DNA of 64,000 nucleotides from Salinicoccus sediminis (lineage in GTDB: Bacteria; Bacillota; Bacilli; Staphylococcales; Salinicoccaceae). Shown one piece after another: positions 8,399-18,244 of the stretch. Below the pieces are notes generated by a model. The model saw only the letters and a list, made by a program, of their open reading frames with translations, did no database searches and was not told where the DNA came from. A program made the position numbers and the translations under genes. The stretch spans positions 496,001 through 560,000 of the forward strand of contig NZ_LAYZ01000001.1 in NCBI RefSeq assembly GCF_000986795.1, written 5' to 3'. Positions within the stretch are counted from its first letter, which is position 1. Each line of letters opens with the position of its first letter.

Positions 8399-9757
8399 TC
8401 ACCTGGATTTTCTGAATTCCTCTATCATTTTTTGAAGCTCCGGATCATCTTTGGCCGTTTTCTGCGGCGTCTGATCCTCTGTTTTCTCTTTGCTGTCAGT
8501 TTTATGTTTACGGTTTTCCTTCTGTTGCCCGCCGCTCATCCAGGACGGCCGGCGTTCACCCTGCCGTTCCCTGTAACTGTATTTCTGCGCCGCCCGCTGG
8601 GAGGCGTTTTTCTTCTGCTGTCTGAAGTCCATGATGGACTGGTAGGCGTCTTTTGCCGACATGATGCCCTTTTGTTCCCAGTCTTTGGCAATCTTCATGG
8701 TATACGGGTAATTCAGGTCCCCCTGCTTCTGCTGGTAGACGTATTCGAGCAGCAGGTTGATCACGCCGTTCGGCAGTGCGGTTTTTGCGATGATGTCCGT
8801 GACCAGCTTGAGATCCTGCTCACTCGGGCTGAAGCCCCTGATGTCATTCAGCCGGTCCAGCGGATTGATGTTTTCCAGGCTGTCAATGTAGGAGGAGCCG
8901 CCCCCCTCATTCTCCGGAGGTTCATCTCCTTTGCGGAGTTTCGGCAGCCGGCTGCCATTCTCTTTCTGATAATACCTTCTCGCTTCGTATTTCAGCTGCT
9001 CTTTGTCAATACCCGCATACTGGGTCGTTGACGACAGCAGTATCTGCTTCACATCATAGGCGTTCAGACTAAAGAGTGCACTCAATTTGACAATCAGCAT
9101 GCGCACCTCTTTGGTGAAGAATGCCCTGTCGATTTTTGTCCCCTTGAGATGTGTGTAGAGGACATCGAAATCAAAGTCGTCAAGATCCATATTCGGTCCG
9201 AAGGAATGATTTTCTTTACGGAAGCTTTCCTGCGGCACACTGAAGCCCTCCGCACTGCCGGAAGTGAACACCTCTGTGAATTTGCGCGTCACTTCGGAAA
9301 TATTTTCCGGCATGGCAGGATAGATGAGCCTCTCCTTTTTCTTCCTGTAGGCATCCGGGCCGACCGTATTGTATAAATACAGGCTCAGCATGGGATCTTT
9401 GAAAAACGCCTCGGGGGAAAGCGGCAGCAGCACTTCATAGATGAACAGGTCATCGTGGTCTTCATTGGATACAAAAGTCCTGATGAGTCCGATTGCTTCG
9501 AGCTTTTCCAGTTCACCTGAAAACTTTGACAGCGCCATGCCGAACTCGTCCATGATTTCTCTGTGGAAGCGTACAGCAAGCGGTTCATAATGGGATGCCG
9601 ATTCATTCATATATATATAGACCATCGACGCTTCCGCATTGATGAGGGGCAGGTAAAGTTCATTGATCACATCCAGATGATGTGTACAAAGCCTCGTCGG
9701 CCTGTATATTATAAATTCCGTGTTCGGTTTCAGCCGGTCATTGAAGTTCATCATCAT
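8399..9757 (-). CDS. dnaB: Replication initiation and membrane attachment protein DnaB (Firmicute type)
   Basis: Helicase co-loader that works with DnaD and DnaI at the origin; not the replicative helicase. About 452 residues: an N-terminal DnaB/DnaD homology region, a central DnaD-like helical domain containing [21 protein letters not shown]-type sequence (about 330-385), and a charged, Gln/Lys-rich C-terminal tail ([20 protein letters not shown]). The start lies in ATGATGATG at 9749-9757, within the end of nrdR. I take the first ATG, after AAAGG. nrdR-dnaB-dnaI form one overlapping unit, as in Bacillus and Staphylococcus. Confidence 0.93.
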   Translation of the reverse strand: MMMNFNDRLKPNTEFIIYRPTRLCTHHLDVINELYLPLINAEASMVYIYMNESASHYEPLAVRFHREIMDEFGMALSKFSGELEKLEAIGLIRTFVSNEDHDDLFIYEVLLPLSPEAFFKDPMLSLYLYNTVGPDAYRKKKERLIYPAMPENISEVTRKFTEVFTSGSAEGFSVPQESFRKENHSFGPNMDLDDFDFDVLYTHLKGTKIDRAFFTKEVRMLIVKLSALFSLNAYDVKQILLSSTTQYAGIDKEQLKYEARRYYQKENGSRLPKLRKGDEPPENEGGGSSYIDSLENINPLDRLNDIRGFSPSEQDLKLVTDIIAKTALPNGVINLLLEYVYQQKQGDLNYPYTMKIAKDWEQKGIMSAKDAYQSIMDFRQQKKNASQRAAQKYSYRERQGERRPSWMSGGQQKENRKHKTDSKEKTEDQTPQKTAKDDPELQKMIEEFRKSR

Positions 9758-10211
9758 CACTGCCTTTGGCAAGGTGTTTCAGCGTATCCATCAGCTGATC
9801 TATATCTTTGAATTCTTTATACACAGAGGCAAAGCGCACGTAGGCAACCTGGTCGAGTGTAATCAGCTCATTCATGACAGACTCGCCGATTTCATTGGAG
9901 GTGATTTCAGGTTTGTTCAGGTTCCTGAGGGCAGCTTCTATATTCCCTGTTCTCTTCTCCAGTTCTTCGTATGGAATCGGACGTTTCTCACATGCTCTGA
10001 GCAGACCGTCCATAACTTTTTCACGGCTGAAAACTTCTCTTGTGCCATCTTTTTTTACAACAACGAGCGGGGAGAGCTCCATCCGTTCAAAAGTTGTGAA
10101 GCGGAATCCGCAGTTTTCACATTCCCTGCGTCTTCTGATGGCGGAGAATTCATCGGTATGCCGCGAATCGATCACTTTGGAACTGGGATGTCTGCATGTT
10201 GGACATTTCAT
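9738..10211 (-). CDS. nrdR: Transcriptional repressor NrdR
   Basis: ATP/dATP-sensing repressor of ribonucleotide reductase genes. 157 residues: N-terminal zinc ribbon (CPTC at 3-6 and [12 protein letters not shown] at about 31) and an ATP-cone (about 48-138; [16 protein letters not shown]). GAGGTG precedes the ATG. First gene of nrdR-dnaB-dnaI. No nrd genes are in the window, so its targets lie elsewhere. Confidence 0.97.
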   Translation of the reverse strand: MKCPTCRHPSSKVIDSRHTDEFSAIRRRRECENCGFRFTTFERMELSPLVVVKKDGTREVFSREKVMDGLLRACEKRPIPYEELEKRTGNIEAALRNLNKPEITSNEIGESVMNELITLDQVAYVRFASVYKEFKDIDQLMDTLKHLAKGSDDDELQ

Positions 10212-10260
10212 ATAATCACCTCATGGTTCGGGGTTCGATACTTCATTATAATATAACATA

Positions 10261-10293
10261 AGAAAAAAAAGAAGAAACCGAAGTTCCTTCTTA
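10261..10293 (-). terminator. Terminator of gapB
   Basis: Ten-pair stem (AAGAAGGAAC against GTTTCTTCTT) closed by a stable TTCG tetraloop and followed by a T-run on the minus strand. Confidence 0.87.
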
Positions 10294-10308
10294 AAAATTA
10301 CAATATGA

Positions 10309-11328
10309 TCAGGCGTTGCTGACAAGGGATTTTGACAGGATTTCTTTTGCAAGGTCAACGACACGCGTGGAGTAGCCCCACTCATTATCATACCAGGCAA
10401 GCACTTTGACTTTGTTGTCATCCATTACCATGGTGAGCGAACTGTCGATGATGGAACTCCTGCTGTCGGTATTGAAGTCGCTGGATACGAGCGGGTCGCC
10501 GGAGACACCCAGTATGCCGTTCATCTCACCGTCTGCATACCTTGCAAAAGTCGCATTGACCTCCTCTTTTGTCACATCCTTATCCAGGTCGACAACGAGG
10601 TCTACAAGTGAAACGTTGGAAACCGGCACACGGAGCGCGAGACCATGAAGTTTGCCTTTGAGCTCCGGCATCACTTCACCCAGGGCCTTGGCTGCACCTG
10701 TGGATGTAGGGATGATATTGTCGCCGCATGAACGTGCTCTCCTCAGATCCTTATGCGGGTTGTCAATGTTCTTCTGGTCATTAGTATACGCATGGACGGT
10801 CGTCATCAAACCGTTTGTAATCCCGTATTCATCGTTAAGGATTTTTGCCACCGGCGCGAGACAGTTCGTTGTGCATGAAGCATTGGAGAAAATATCATAC
10901 TTTCCGGCATCGAGTTCCCGGTCATTTACCCCGAGGACAATCGTCTGGACATCTCCGCCTTTGGATGGTCCTGTAAGCAGAACTTTCTTTGCGCCCGCCC
11001 TGACATGGGCATCCGCTTTGTCACCATGGTTGAAAGCGCCTGTCGCTTCGATTACAAGGTCTATGCCGAGGTCTCCCCACGGGAGATTTTCCGGATTCCT
11101 TTCGCGGGTGATAAGAATTTCCCTGCCGTCTACGATCAGCTTGTCATCCGCAGGCTCAACGCGTTTGGACCATCTGCCGTGTGTCGTATCATAATTGATG
11201 ATATGCGCAAGCGTCTCAGCCGGATAACTCGCGTTCACAGCCACGAGATCAAGCTCTTCAGATTCTGCAGCAATGCGGAAAACCATTCTTCCAATTCTAC
11301 CCAAACCATTAATTGCAATTTTTTTCAT
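10309..11328 (-). CDS. gapB: Glyceraldehyde-3-phosphate dehydrogenase, gluconeogenic GapB type
   Basis: Interconverts glyceraldehyde-3-phosphate and 1,3-bisphosphoglycerate; the GapB class works mainly in the gluconeogenic direction with NADP(H). 339 residues. Rossmann motif NGLGRIGRM (8-16), catalytic C152 in SNASCTTNC, and conserved YDNEWGYS near the end. Cofactor class is read from VNASYPAETLAH at 31-42: the aspartate expected after the second beta strand of NAD-specific GapA (NDLTD) is missing. The synteny nrdR/gapB/coaE also marks it as gapB. RBS AAGGGG upstream. Confidence 0.94.
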   Translation of the reverse strand: MKKIAINGLGRIGRMVFRIAAESEELDLVAVNASYPAETLAHIINYDTTHGRWSKRVEPADDKLIVDGREILITRERNPENLPWGDLGIDLVIEATGAFNHGDKADAHVRAGAKKVLLTGPSKGGDVQTIVLGVNDRELDAGKYDIFSNASCTTNCLAPVAKILNDEYGITNGLMTTVHAYTNDQKNIDNPHKDLRRARSCGDNIIPTSTGAAKALGEVMPELKGKLHGLALRVPVSNVSLVDLVVDLDKDVTKEEVNATFARYADGEMNGILGVSGDPLVSSDFNTDSRSSIIDSSLTMVMDDNKVKVLAWYDNEWGYSTRVVDLAKEILSKSLVSNA

Positions 11329-11364
11329 GACAATCGCCCCTTAATGCTATACTTATTTTTATTT

Positions 11365-11392
11365 AGTATAACACATTAGGAGACAGTTTAAA
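11365..11392 (-). promoter_or_regulatory. Promoter of gapB
   Basis: TATACT at 11365-11370 and TTTAAA at 11387-11392, 16-base spacer, in the 85-base gap after coaE. In relatives gapB is shut off by glucose; I see no operator I can name. Confidence 0.5.
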
Positions 11393-11413
11393 GCAGAAAT
11401 TGTGAAATTATAG

Positions 11414-12004
11414 TCACTTTTCAATTTTAGCCAGGAATTGTTCTATCTGTTCATAGAGGTTTTCCCGGGAACCGCTGTTGTCAAGGACATGGTCACTCCG
11501 GTCCCTCTTCTCGGATAATGGCATCTGGCTGCCGATCCTGCTCTCTGCTTCCGCCCCGCTCAGACCGTTCCGCTCCATCAATCTCGACTTCTGGGTCGAT
11601 TCGTCGACATATACCGTCAATGTTATGTCACATTGATCGTCCAGCCCGTTTTCAAAAAGAAGGGGGATATCGAGGAATACATGATTTTCCTTTAGAAGCC
11701 TGTCCCTTTCCTCATTCATCATCCTGCGTATTTCCGGATGGACGAGTCCGTTCAGCACTTTGCGCCTGCGCGGATCACTGAAGATGATCGAACCGAGCTT
11801 CTGACGGTCTATTTCACCGTCCGGTGCCAGGATATCCTCCCCGAATGCTTCGATTATTCCCGGGTATGACGGTCCGCCCTTGGCGGTCGCCTTCCTCGAG
11901 AATTTATCCGCGTCGAGCACGGGATATCCCCTGTCTTCTATATAGGCCGATGCCGTCGATTTCCCGCTGGCGATCCCGCCGGTAAGTCCAATGATGCTGT
12001 TCAT
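11414..12004 (-). CDS. coaE: Dephospho-CoA kinase
   Basis: Last step of CoA synthesis: phosphorylates the 3'-hydroxyl of dephospho-CoA. 196 residues with the P-loop GLTGGIASGKST near the N-terminus, DADKFSR (substrate-binding acid) and the lid arginines. The open frame extends 16 codons upstream into mutM; the ATG at 12004 has AGAGGTG and gives the standard start MNSIIGLTGG. Separated from mutM by 4 bases, so part of polA-mutM-coaE. Confidence 0.96.
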   Translation of the reverse strand: MNSIIGLTGGIASGKSTASAYIEDRGYPVLDADKFSRKATAKGGPSYPGIIEAFGEDILAPDGEIDRQKLGSIIFSDPRRRKVLNGLVHPEIRRMMNEERDRLLKENHVFLDIPLLFENGLDDQCDITLTVYVDESTQKSRLMERNGLSGAEAESRIGSQMPLSEKRDRSDHVLDNSGSRENLYEQIEQFLAKIEK

Positions 12005-12008
12005 ATTA

Positions 12009-12878
12009 TCACCTCTGGCATTTTGTGCAGTAGAACGTATTACGCGTTGCAATCACTTTTGTCTTCACGTCGCCGCCGCAGCATGCGCATTTTTTTTTCT
12101 GATATATTTTGAAACGATCCTGCATGCTTCCGCTCTGTCCCGAGACGCCCCTGTAATCCGAAATGGTCGACCCTCCGCTCCGGAGGGAGATTTCAAATAC
12201 GCGGACAATCTCTTCATGCAGTTCAGCAAGGCGTTTTACAGACAGACTGCCTGCCTTTTTAGTCGGCAGTATCCCCGAGGCGAATAAAGCCTCTGAAGCA
12301 TAGATATTACCGACACCGGGGATGACAGAACTGTCCATGATGACCGCTTTTATGGTTTTTTTGGCATTTGCCCCCTCTCTTGCCTTTTCCAGAAAATGGG
12401 GCAGGCTTTCCGGCGCGGTATATTCAGGAGCCATGCGACTGAAAGGGGCAAAGTCAGCGAGTCTGCCTATGATGCTCATCTCACCGAATCTCCTGATGTC
12501 ACAATATGAGAGGAGACGTCCGTCGTCGAGAGCGAACAGTACATGCCAGTGCTTTCTGTAACTCGCATTCTCTATTTCTTCAAGCGAGTCTGTTATGAAA
12601 AACGCACCGGACATTCCCAGATGGCCGATCATATGAAATATTTCCCCGGATTTTTCCAAAACGAAGAAGAGGTATTTCCCCCTTCTCCCGACTTTGAGTA
12701 TGACGGCACCCGGCAGGGATTCCCTGAACTCTGGAAGCTCCTGCTTGATGATTGTCCGGCGCCCTGATCCATGACCTTTGTAAACATAATCCGATAATTC
12801 GATATTCTCTATTGTTCTGCCTTCCACATTTCGTGAAAGTTCTCTTTTGACCAATTCAACTTCCGGCAGTTCCGGCAT
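12009..12878 (-). CDS. mutM: Formamidopyrimidine-DNA glycosylase
   Basis: Removes 8-oxoguanine and formamidopyrimidines and cuts the abasic site. 289 residues. Mature N-terminus PELPEVE supplies the catalytic proline (P2) and E3; a lysine in the beta-hairpin (KVGRRGKYLF) contacts the lesion strand; the H2TH region is followed by the C-terminal zinc finger (CACCGGDVKTK ... YCTKCQR). AGGTG precedes the ATG. Lies 8 bases after polA, fitting a DNA-repair operon. Confidence 0.97.
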   Translation of the reverse strand: MPELPEVELVKRELSRNVEGRTIENIELSDYVYKGHGSGRRTIIKQELPEFRESLPGAVILKVGRRGKYLFFVLEKSGEIFHMIGHLGMSGAFFITDSLEEIENASYRKHWHVLFALDDGRLLSYCDIRRFGEMSIIGRLADFAPFSRMAPEYTAPESLPHFLEKAREGANAKKTIKAVIMDSSVIPGVGNIYASEALFASGILPTKKAGSLSVKRLAELHEEIVRVFEISLRSGGSTISDYRGVSGQSGSMQDRFKIYQKKKCACCGGDVKTKVIATRNTFYCTKCQR

Positions 12879-12886
12879 ATTTTCAC

Positions 12887-15490
12887 CTACTTCACTTCAT
12901 ACCAATCTGTACCGTATCCGTATTCCACTTCAAGCGGCACGCTCATCTCCATCGCCTGCTCCATGATTCTTCTGATGACGGGGATAAAATCCTCCACCTG
13001 ATCTTTTGGAACATCGAAGATCAGTTCATCGTGGATCTGCAGAAGCAGTTCAGCATCGAATTCCTGCGCCTCTTTTGAATTTGCGTATTCCACCATCGCA
13101 AGCTTGATGATGTCTGCAGCACTCCCCTGTATCGGCGAGTTCATTGCTGTGCGCTCTGCAAAGCTCCTGGCATTGAAGTTCCGGCTGTGGATATCCGGTA
13201 TATATCTTCTTCTGTTCATCATCGTCTTGACATAGCCGTCCCTTTTGGCGTCCTGCACAATCGAGTGCATGAATGCCTTGACCTCAGGGAATGAATCGAG
13301 ATAATTGTCTATGAATTTCTTGGCTTCTTTTCTTGTTATACCAAGGTTCTGGCTCAGTCCATAGTCACTGATGCCATAGACGATTCCGAAGTTGACCGCC
13401 TTGGCATTCCGCCTCATAAGAGAAGTCACATCCTCTTTTTCAACCCCGAACACCTCCATCGCCGTCTTCGTGTGGATGTCGGTATTTGAAGTGAAGGCAT
13501 TGATCATCGTTTCATCCTGTGTAATGTGTGCAAGCACCCTGAGTTCGATCTGTGAATAATCAAGTCCGAGAAGCACATGGTTGCCGTCCTTCGGTACAAA
13601 GGCTTTCCGGATCCGCCGCCCCTCTTCAATGCGGATCGGGATATTCTGCAGATTCGGTTCAACCGAAGACAGACGCCCCGTCTGGGCAAGTGTCTGGTTG
13701 AAACGCGTATGGATCCTGCCGTCATCCTTCACCTCCCCCTGCAGCCCGATGACATAAGTCGACTGCAGCTTTGAGAGCGTACGGTAATCCAGCAGATACT
13801 GGATGATTTCATGTTTGTCCTGAAGCTGCTCCAGCACATCCACTGCTGTGGAATAGCCTGTTTTCGTCTTTTTGATGACAGGAAGCTCCAATTTTTCAAA
13901 TAGTACCACTCCGAGCTGCTTCGGTGAGTTTATATTGAACTCCCCGCCGGCGAACCCGTGGATTTTTGCCTCTATTTCATCCAGCCGCTCCTGTATTTCC
14001 GTTTCCATCTCAACGAGTCTTGAGGCATCGACGGTAATCCCTCTGATTTCCATTTCTGCAAGCACTTTTGAGAGCGGGATTTCGAGGTCTTTCCATAAAT
14101 CATACATTTCGTCCTCCCTCAGTGCCTGGATTACCTTATCCTTCAGCACATGGACTGCCATCACTTTGGAGTTTAGGAACTCCACCCGTTCCTCATGCGC
14201 CGGATTTTTGGCTTTTTTCCCTTTGCCGTAATGGAAGTCATCGCTGTCGATTGAGATATCAAACTGTCCGGCAGTTTCGGCGACGTCAAGGATTTTCCGT
14301 GATGGATCCAACAGGAAGCTCGCAAGCATGACATCCGAGGTGAAGTCATTGAAGGTGACACCAAGCTGCCTGAAAAGGCCTGTCTGACGTTTCAGATCGT
14401 ATACGTTGATGCTTTTCCTTGTGGCGAGGAAAGCTTCCAGCTGATCAGCTTCAATATCTTCCGTGCGGGTAATGAAAGTCCTTTCCCCGTCAGTGGCTGC
14501 GAGGTATTCAGGCGGAGTGAACAGATAATTGGCCGCATTCACCTCCAGGTGCAGGGATACTTCCCCGCCCAGTTCATCGATGGTTTCCACAAGCACATCA
14601 TCGAATACAATTTTGTCTTCGGCCTCATTCGCCTCCATGTCACCAAGCAGGGATTCAAATTCCAGCTCTTTGAACAGCTGATACTTCTCTTCCTCACTGT
14701 CATCCGAAAACGCCAGATCTTCCAGAGTGAAGTCAAAAGGCACTTCCCTGTGTATAGTAGCGAGCTCCTTGCTCATCAGGGCTTCATCCCTGTAATCTGT
14801 CAAGTTCGCCTTCAGCTTCTTTCCTCCGATTTCTTCAACATTTTCAAGTACATTTTCAACTGTCCCATATTCAGCAAGCAGTTTCAGGGCAGTCTTTTCC
14901 CCTACACCCGGAACACCTGGAATATTATCGGACTTGTCGCCCATAAGACCTTTCAGATCAATGATCTGAAGCGGCTTGAGCCCGTACTGTTCTTTGATGA
15001 AATCCGGATTGTAGAGATCGATGTCTGAAATTCCTTTTTTAGTATAATAGATGACCGTGTTATCGCTCGCGAGCTGCGTAAGATCCTTATCACCCGTGAT
15101 GATGATTGTTTTGAAATCCTCATCGGCATCCGCCTGACGGCTCAGCGTGCCGATGATATCATCCGCTTCAAACTCCTCGATTTCATATCTTTTAATACCG
15201 TATGCATCAATCAGGCGGCGGATCGGGGCAAGCTGCTCGCCGAGCTCCGGCGGCATTTTCTGGCGTCCGCCCTTATACTCCTTGTACTGCTTATGCCTGA
15301 ATGTGGATTTGCCGGCATCGAAAGCCACAAGGAAGTGCGTGGGTTCCTCATCTTTGATGATTTTTTCAAGGAGGCGCGCGTAGCCGAAGATCGCATTCGT
15401 GTGCAGGCCGCTCTGGTTACTGAGCAGCGGCAGTCCGTAAAATGCCCTGAAAGCTACGCTGTTGCCGTCTATCAGAATTAGTTTTTTCAT
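12887..15490 (-). CDS. polA: DNA polymerase I
   Basis: Fills repair gaps and removes RNA primers. 867 residues: 5'-nuclease domain (about 1-290; helix-hairpin-helix GVPGVGEKTALKLL), a 3'-5' exonuclease fold (about 300-460) and the family A polymerase domain with motif A (LGLDYSQIELR), motif B (RRNAKAVNFGIVYG) and motif C (QIHDELIFD). In the exonuclease fold the DxE metal site reads SLHLEV, and the other acids are not apparent, so proofreading is probably lost, as in Bacillus-type Pol I. First gene of polA-mutM-coaE. Confidence 0.97.
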   Translation of the reverse strand: MKKLILIDGNSVAFRAFYGLPLLSNQSGLHTNAIFGYARLLEKIIKDEEPTHFLVAFDAGKSTFRHKQYKEYKGGRQKMPPELGEQLAPIRRLIDAYGIKRYEIEEFEADDIIGTLSRQADADEDFKTIIITGDKDLTQLASDNTVIYYTKKGISDIDLYNPDFIKEQYGLKPLQIIDLKGLMGDKSDNIPGVPGVGEKTALKLLAEYGTVENVLENVEEIGGKKLKANLTDYRDEALMSKELATIHREVPFDFTLEDLAFSDDSEEEKYQLFKELEFESLLGDMEANEAEDKIVFDDVLVETIDELGGEVSLHLEVNAANYLFTPPEYLAATDGERTFITRTEDIEADQLEAFLATRKSINVYDLKRQTGLFRQLGVTFNDFTSDVMLASFLLDPSRKILDVAETAGQFDISIDSDDFHYGKGKKAKNPAHEERVEFLNSKVMAVHVLKDKVIQALREDEMYDLWKDLEIPLSKVLAEMEIRGITVDASRLVEMETEIQERLDEIEAKIHGFAGGEFNINSPKQLGVVLFEKLELPVIKKTKTGYSTAVDVLEQLQDKHEIIQYLLDYRTLSKLQSTYVIGLQGEVKDDGRIHTRFNQTLAQTGRLSSVEPNLQNIPIRIEEGRRIRKAFVPKDGNHVLLGLDYSQIELRVLAHITQDETMINAFTSNTDIHTKTAMEVFGVEKEDVTSLMRRNAKAVNFGIVYGISDYGLSQNLGITRKEAKKFIDNYLDSFPEVKAFMHSIVQDAKRDGYVKTMMNRRRYIPDIHSRNFNARSFAERTAMNSPIQGSAADIIKLAMVEYANSKEAQEFDAELLLQIHDELIFDVPKDQVEDFIPVIRRIMEQAMEMSVPLEVEYGYGTDWYEVK

Positions 15491-15581
15491 GGAAAATGCC
15501 TACTTTCTTTTAGAATCCGTTCAAAAATTTCATTGCTCCTCATATATGGATTATACATTTGCCCCCTGTATTAATCCATTG

Positions 15582-15611
15582 AAAAAGACACAGCCAAAGC
15601 TGTGCCTTTTT
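15582..15611 (-). terminator. Terminator after the AbgT transporter
   Basis: Minus-strand GGCACAGC and GCTGTGTC pair around TTTG, followed by TTTTTC, two bases after the transporter stop codon. The rest of the gap to polA (15491-15581) holds a TATAAT-like -10 but no clear -35. Confidence 0.85.
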
Positions 15612-15612
15612 G

Positions 15613-17190
15613 TTAACCTGGATAGTGTATTGGTGAATCCGGACCGAGCGGAAGTCCAAGCAGTGTCCAAATGACAAGCATAATCATCCAGAATATGAAG
15701 AAGCATATGGAGTACGGAAGCATTACTGATATCAGCGTTCCGATACCGATGTTCTTGTCGTATTTCTGTGCAAAGGCGATGATGATCGCGAAATACGTCA
15801 TCAGCGGTGTAATGATATTCGTACTGGAATCAGCAACACGGTAGGCCATTGTCGTAAGTTCCGGTGAATATCCGAGCTGCATCAGTATCGGCACGAAAAT
15901 CGGTGCCATCAATGCCCATTTCGCACTCGCACTGCCGATGAACAGGTTGATGAACGCTGTCACCAGCATGAATCCGATGATGAGAGGTATACCTGTCAGC
16001 TGCAGGCTGTCCAGGATCTGCGCACCATATACACCGATGACGATACCAAGGTTCGACTCTGTGAAGTATGCTACGAACTGGCCGGCTGCAAACGCCAGAA
16101 CGATGAACATTCCCATGGAAGCCATTGTGTCGGACATCTGATTCGCAACATCTTTATCATTCTTGATGCTCTTCGTCACCATTCCGTAGACAATCCCCGG
16201 TATGAGGAAGAGAATTGCGATAATCGGTACAAGAGAACTCATGAACGGTGACTGGATGATCGTATCCATGTAGTTCCCTGCTTCATCCGGACCGCGCATC
16301 GGCGAGTTCGGAAGCACGACCAGAAGTGAAGCGAGAATAAGGCTGACTACGATGGAAACACCTGCCCAGACCATGCCTTTCTTTTCGATCGGACGAAGTG
16401 TCTGGATTTCCTCTGCATCGGCAAGAGTATTATTTTCATCGTTCTCATCCAGCTTGAATGCACCGAGACGCGGCTCGACAATCTTATCAGATACGAACCA
16501 GCCGACCAGCGTCAGCAGGAAAACACTTGTGGCGATGAAGTACCAGTTGAAGGCAACGTTCATCGATTCTGCATATGCAGGATCGATGACAGCTGCCCCT
16601 GCAGCGGACAGTTCCATCAGCATTACATCTGTACCGCTTAACAGCAGGTTGGCTGAGAAGCCGCCGGAAACCCCTGCGAATGCCGCAGCAAGACCGGCAA
16701 GCGGATGCCTTCCAAGTGCCAGGTACAGCAGTGCACCAAGCGGCGGCAGCACGACATAACCTGCATCTGACGCAACAGATGACATGATACCGGCGAAAAC
16801 GAGTCCCCCAGTAATCAGGCTTTTAGGGATTGAAAGTACAAACCCTTTCAGCACTGCACCGATCAGGCCGGATCTCTCAGCAACCCCGATACCGAGCATC
16901 GTGACAAGCACAACACCAAGCGGTGCAAAGTTGATGAAATTATCCGTCATGCTCTCGAATATGTAGCTGATTCCTTCTGCATTCAGAAGATTTGTGACTG
17001 CGACTGTCTCATTATCCTCCCCGGGATGTTCGACAGTGACTCCACTCATTGAAAAGATTGCAGATGCAACGAGTGTCAATATTGCGAGTATTGCGAATAA
17101 AGTTACCGGATGTGGAAGTTTATTGCCAAGCCACTCCACAAAGTCCAGGAACTTCTGAAAAAAACCATGATTCTTTTTACCATTTTCCAT
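15613..17190 (-). CDS. AbgT-family transporter (p-aminobenzoyl-glutamate / antimetabolite export family)
   Basis: Integral membrane transporter. Family members import p-aminobenzoyl-glutamate or export sulfonamides in a proton-dependent way; the substrate here is unknown. 525 residues from the ATG at 17190, about 11-13 hydrophobic segments, with conserved AbgT sequence SVASDAGYVVLPPLGALLY and NLFIGSASAKWALMAPIFVP and two hairpin re-entrant regions. The open frame runs 25 codons further, through the promoter and hairpin. A TTG at 17196 sits closer to GGGAGG and is an alternative start. A single-gene unit placed between polA and mdh; I do not know this arrangement from Staphylococcus or B. subtilis. 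Confidence 0.9.
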   Translation of the reverse strand: MENGKKNHGFFQKFLDFVEWLGNKLPHPVTLFAILAILTLVASAIFSMSGVTVEHPGEDNETVAVTNLLNAEGISYIFESMTDNFINFAPLGVVLVTMLGIGVAERSGLIGAVLKGFVLSIPKSLITGGLVFAGIMSSVASDAGYVVLPPLGALLYLALGRHPLAGLAAAFAGVSGGFSANLLLSGTDVMLMELSAAGAAVIDPAYAESMNVAFNWYFIATSVFLLTLVGWFVSDKIVEPRLGAFKLDENDENNTLADAEEIQTLRPIEKKGMVWAGVSIVVSLILASLLVVLPNSPMRGPDEAGNYMDTIIQSPFMSSLVPIIAILFLIPGIVYGMVTKSIKNDKDVANQMSDTMASMGMFIVLAFAAGQFVAYFTESNLGIVIGVYGAQILDSLQLTGIPLIIGFMLVTAFINLFIGSASAKWALMAPIFVPILMQLGYSPELTTMAYRVADSSTNIITPLMTYFAIIIAFAQKYDKNIGIGTLISVMLPYSICFFIFWMIMLVIWTLLGLPLGPDSPIHYPG

Positions 17191-17220
17191 TTTCAAAATA
17201 TTCCTCCCATTAAAACAAAT

Positions 17221-17248
17221 GAAAAAGTCACCATCAAGGTGACTTTTT
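17221..17248 (-). terminator. Hairpin after mdh / in the AbgT leader
   Basis: AAGTCACC pairs with GGTGACTT around a 4-base loop, with a T-run on the minus strand. It can terminate the citZ-icd-mdh transcript, but it lies downstream of a promoter for the transporter gene and so would also form at the very 5' end of that mRNA. Confidence 0.8.
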
Positions 17249-17250
17249 TC

Positions 17251-17279
17251 AGTATAATATTCCAATTCACTTTTTTCAA
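17251..17279 (-). promoter_or_regulatory. Promoter of the AbgT transporter gene
   Basis: TTGAAA at 17274-17279, 17-base spacer, TATACT at 17251-17256, beginning three bases after the mdh stop codon. Confidence 0.75.
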
Positions 17280-17282
17280 AGA

Positions 17283-18215
17283 TTATTTTAGAACATTCAT
17301 TACATTAATCACTGAGTCTCTCGATTTATCAAGTTGTTTTCTTTCATCATCGGTCAATTCTAGTTCGATGATCTTTTCTATGCCGGCTTCACCGAGCACT
17401 GTCGGCACTCCGAGATAGAGGCCGTCATATCCGTATTCGCCTTCAAGATAGGCGATGGAAGGCAGGACGCGTTTCTGATCTTTCAAAATGGCTTCCGCCA
17501 TCTGTACGAGGGCTGCCGCAGGCGCATAATAGGCCGATCCGCTGCCGAGAAGATTCACTATTTCAGCGCCGCCTTTGCGCGTGCGTTCAATGATGCTGTC
17601 TATCTTCTCCTGATCCAGCAGTTCTGTAAGAGGCACGCCCCCAACGCTCGAATAACGGATCAGCGGCACCATGTCATCCCCATGTCCGCCCAGGACGAAG
17701 CCCTGCACATCCTTGACCGAAAGGTTCAATTCCTCGGCCACGAATGTTCTGAAACGCGCTGTATCAAGCACTCCGGATTGACCGATGACCCTGTGTTTCG
17801 GCAGTCCGGATTCTTTATACACTGTATAAGTCATCGCGTCCACCGGATTTGTCAGGACGATGATGGTACAGTCCGGGGAATGTTTCACAATATCACGTGT
17901 TACAGCAGCCATGACTTTCTGATTCGTCTTGACGAGGTCATCACGGCTCATACCGGGCTTGCGTGCAATTCCGGCTGTGATTATGACAATATCGGAACCA
18001 CTAGTGTCCTCGTAGTTGCTCGTACCGGTGATTTCTGCATCCACCCCCAGCACAGGCGTCGCTTCCATCATATCCAGAGCCTTCCCTTTCGTCGGGCTTT
18101 CAGATTGTGGAATGTCTACAAGAACAATATCACCGAGCTCCTTTGCCGCAGCGATAAAAGCTGTAGTGGCACCGGTGAAACCGGCGCCGATTACAGATAT
18201 TTTCCTTCTTTCCAT
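17283..18215 (-). CDS. mdh: Malate dehydrogenase (LDH-like type)
   Basis: NAD-dependent oxidation of malate to oxaloacetate in the TCA cycle. 310 residues. Rossmann loop [10 protein letters not shown], aspartate for NAD (LVDIPQ), mobile-loop arginines in [10 protein letters not shown] (the first Arg marks malate rather than lactate as substrate), DTARFR and the proton-relay histidine in [10 protein letters not shown]. Third gene of citZ-icd-mdh, 29 bases after icd, as in Bacillus. Confidence 0.96.
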   Translation of the reverse strand: MERRKISVIGAGFTGATTAFIAAAKELGDIVLVDIPQSESPTKGKALDMMEATPVLGVDAEITGTSNYEDTSGSDIVIITAGIARKPGMSRDDLVKTNQKVMAAVTRDIVKHSPDCTIIVLTNPVDAMTYTVYKESGLPKHRVIGQSGVLDTARFRTFVAEELNLSVKDVQGFVLGGHGDDMVPLIRYSSVGGVPLTELLDQEKIDSIIERTRKGGAEIVNLLGSGSAYYAPAAALVQMAEAILKDQKRVLPSIAYLEGEYGYDGLYLGVPTVLGEAGIEKIIELELTDDERKQLDKSRDSVINVMNVLK

Positions 18216-18244
18216 CTGTACACTTCCTTTGTAAACAAAGTGAA

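Noticed and set aside
12930-15490. PolA as a proofreading-competent polymerase
   Set aside because: The exonuclease-like domain lacks the DxE and further metal-binding acids, so I annotate it as the exonuclease-defective Bacillus type.
15613-17190. AbgT gene as part of a mobile island
   Set aside because: No repeats, integrase, transposase remnants or abrupt composition change were seen around it; only its absence from familiar synteny is notable.
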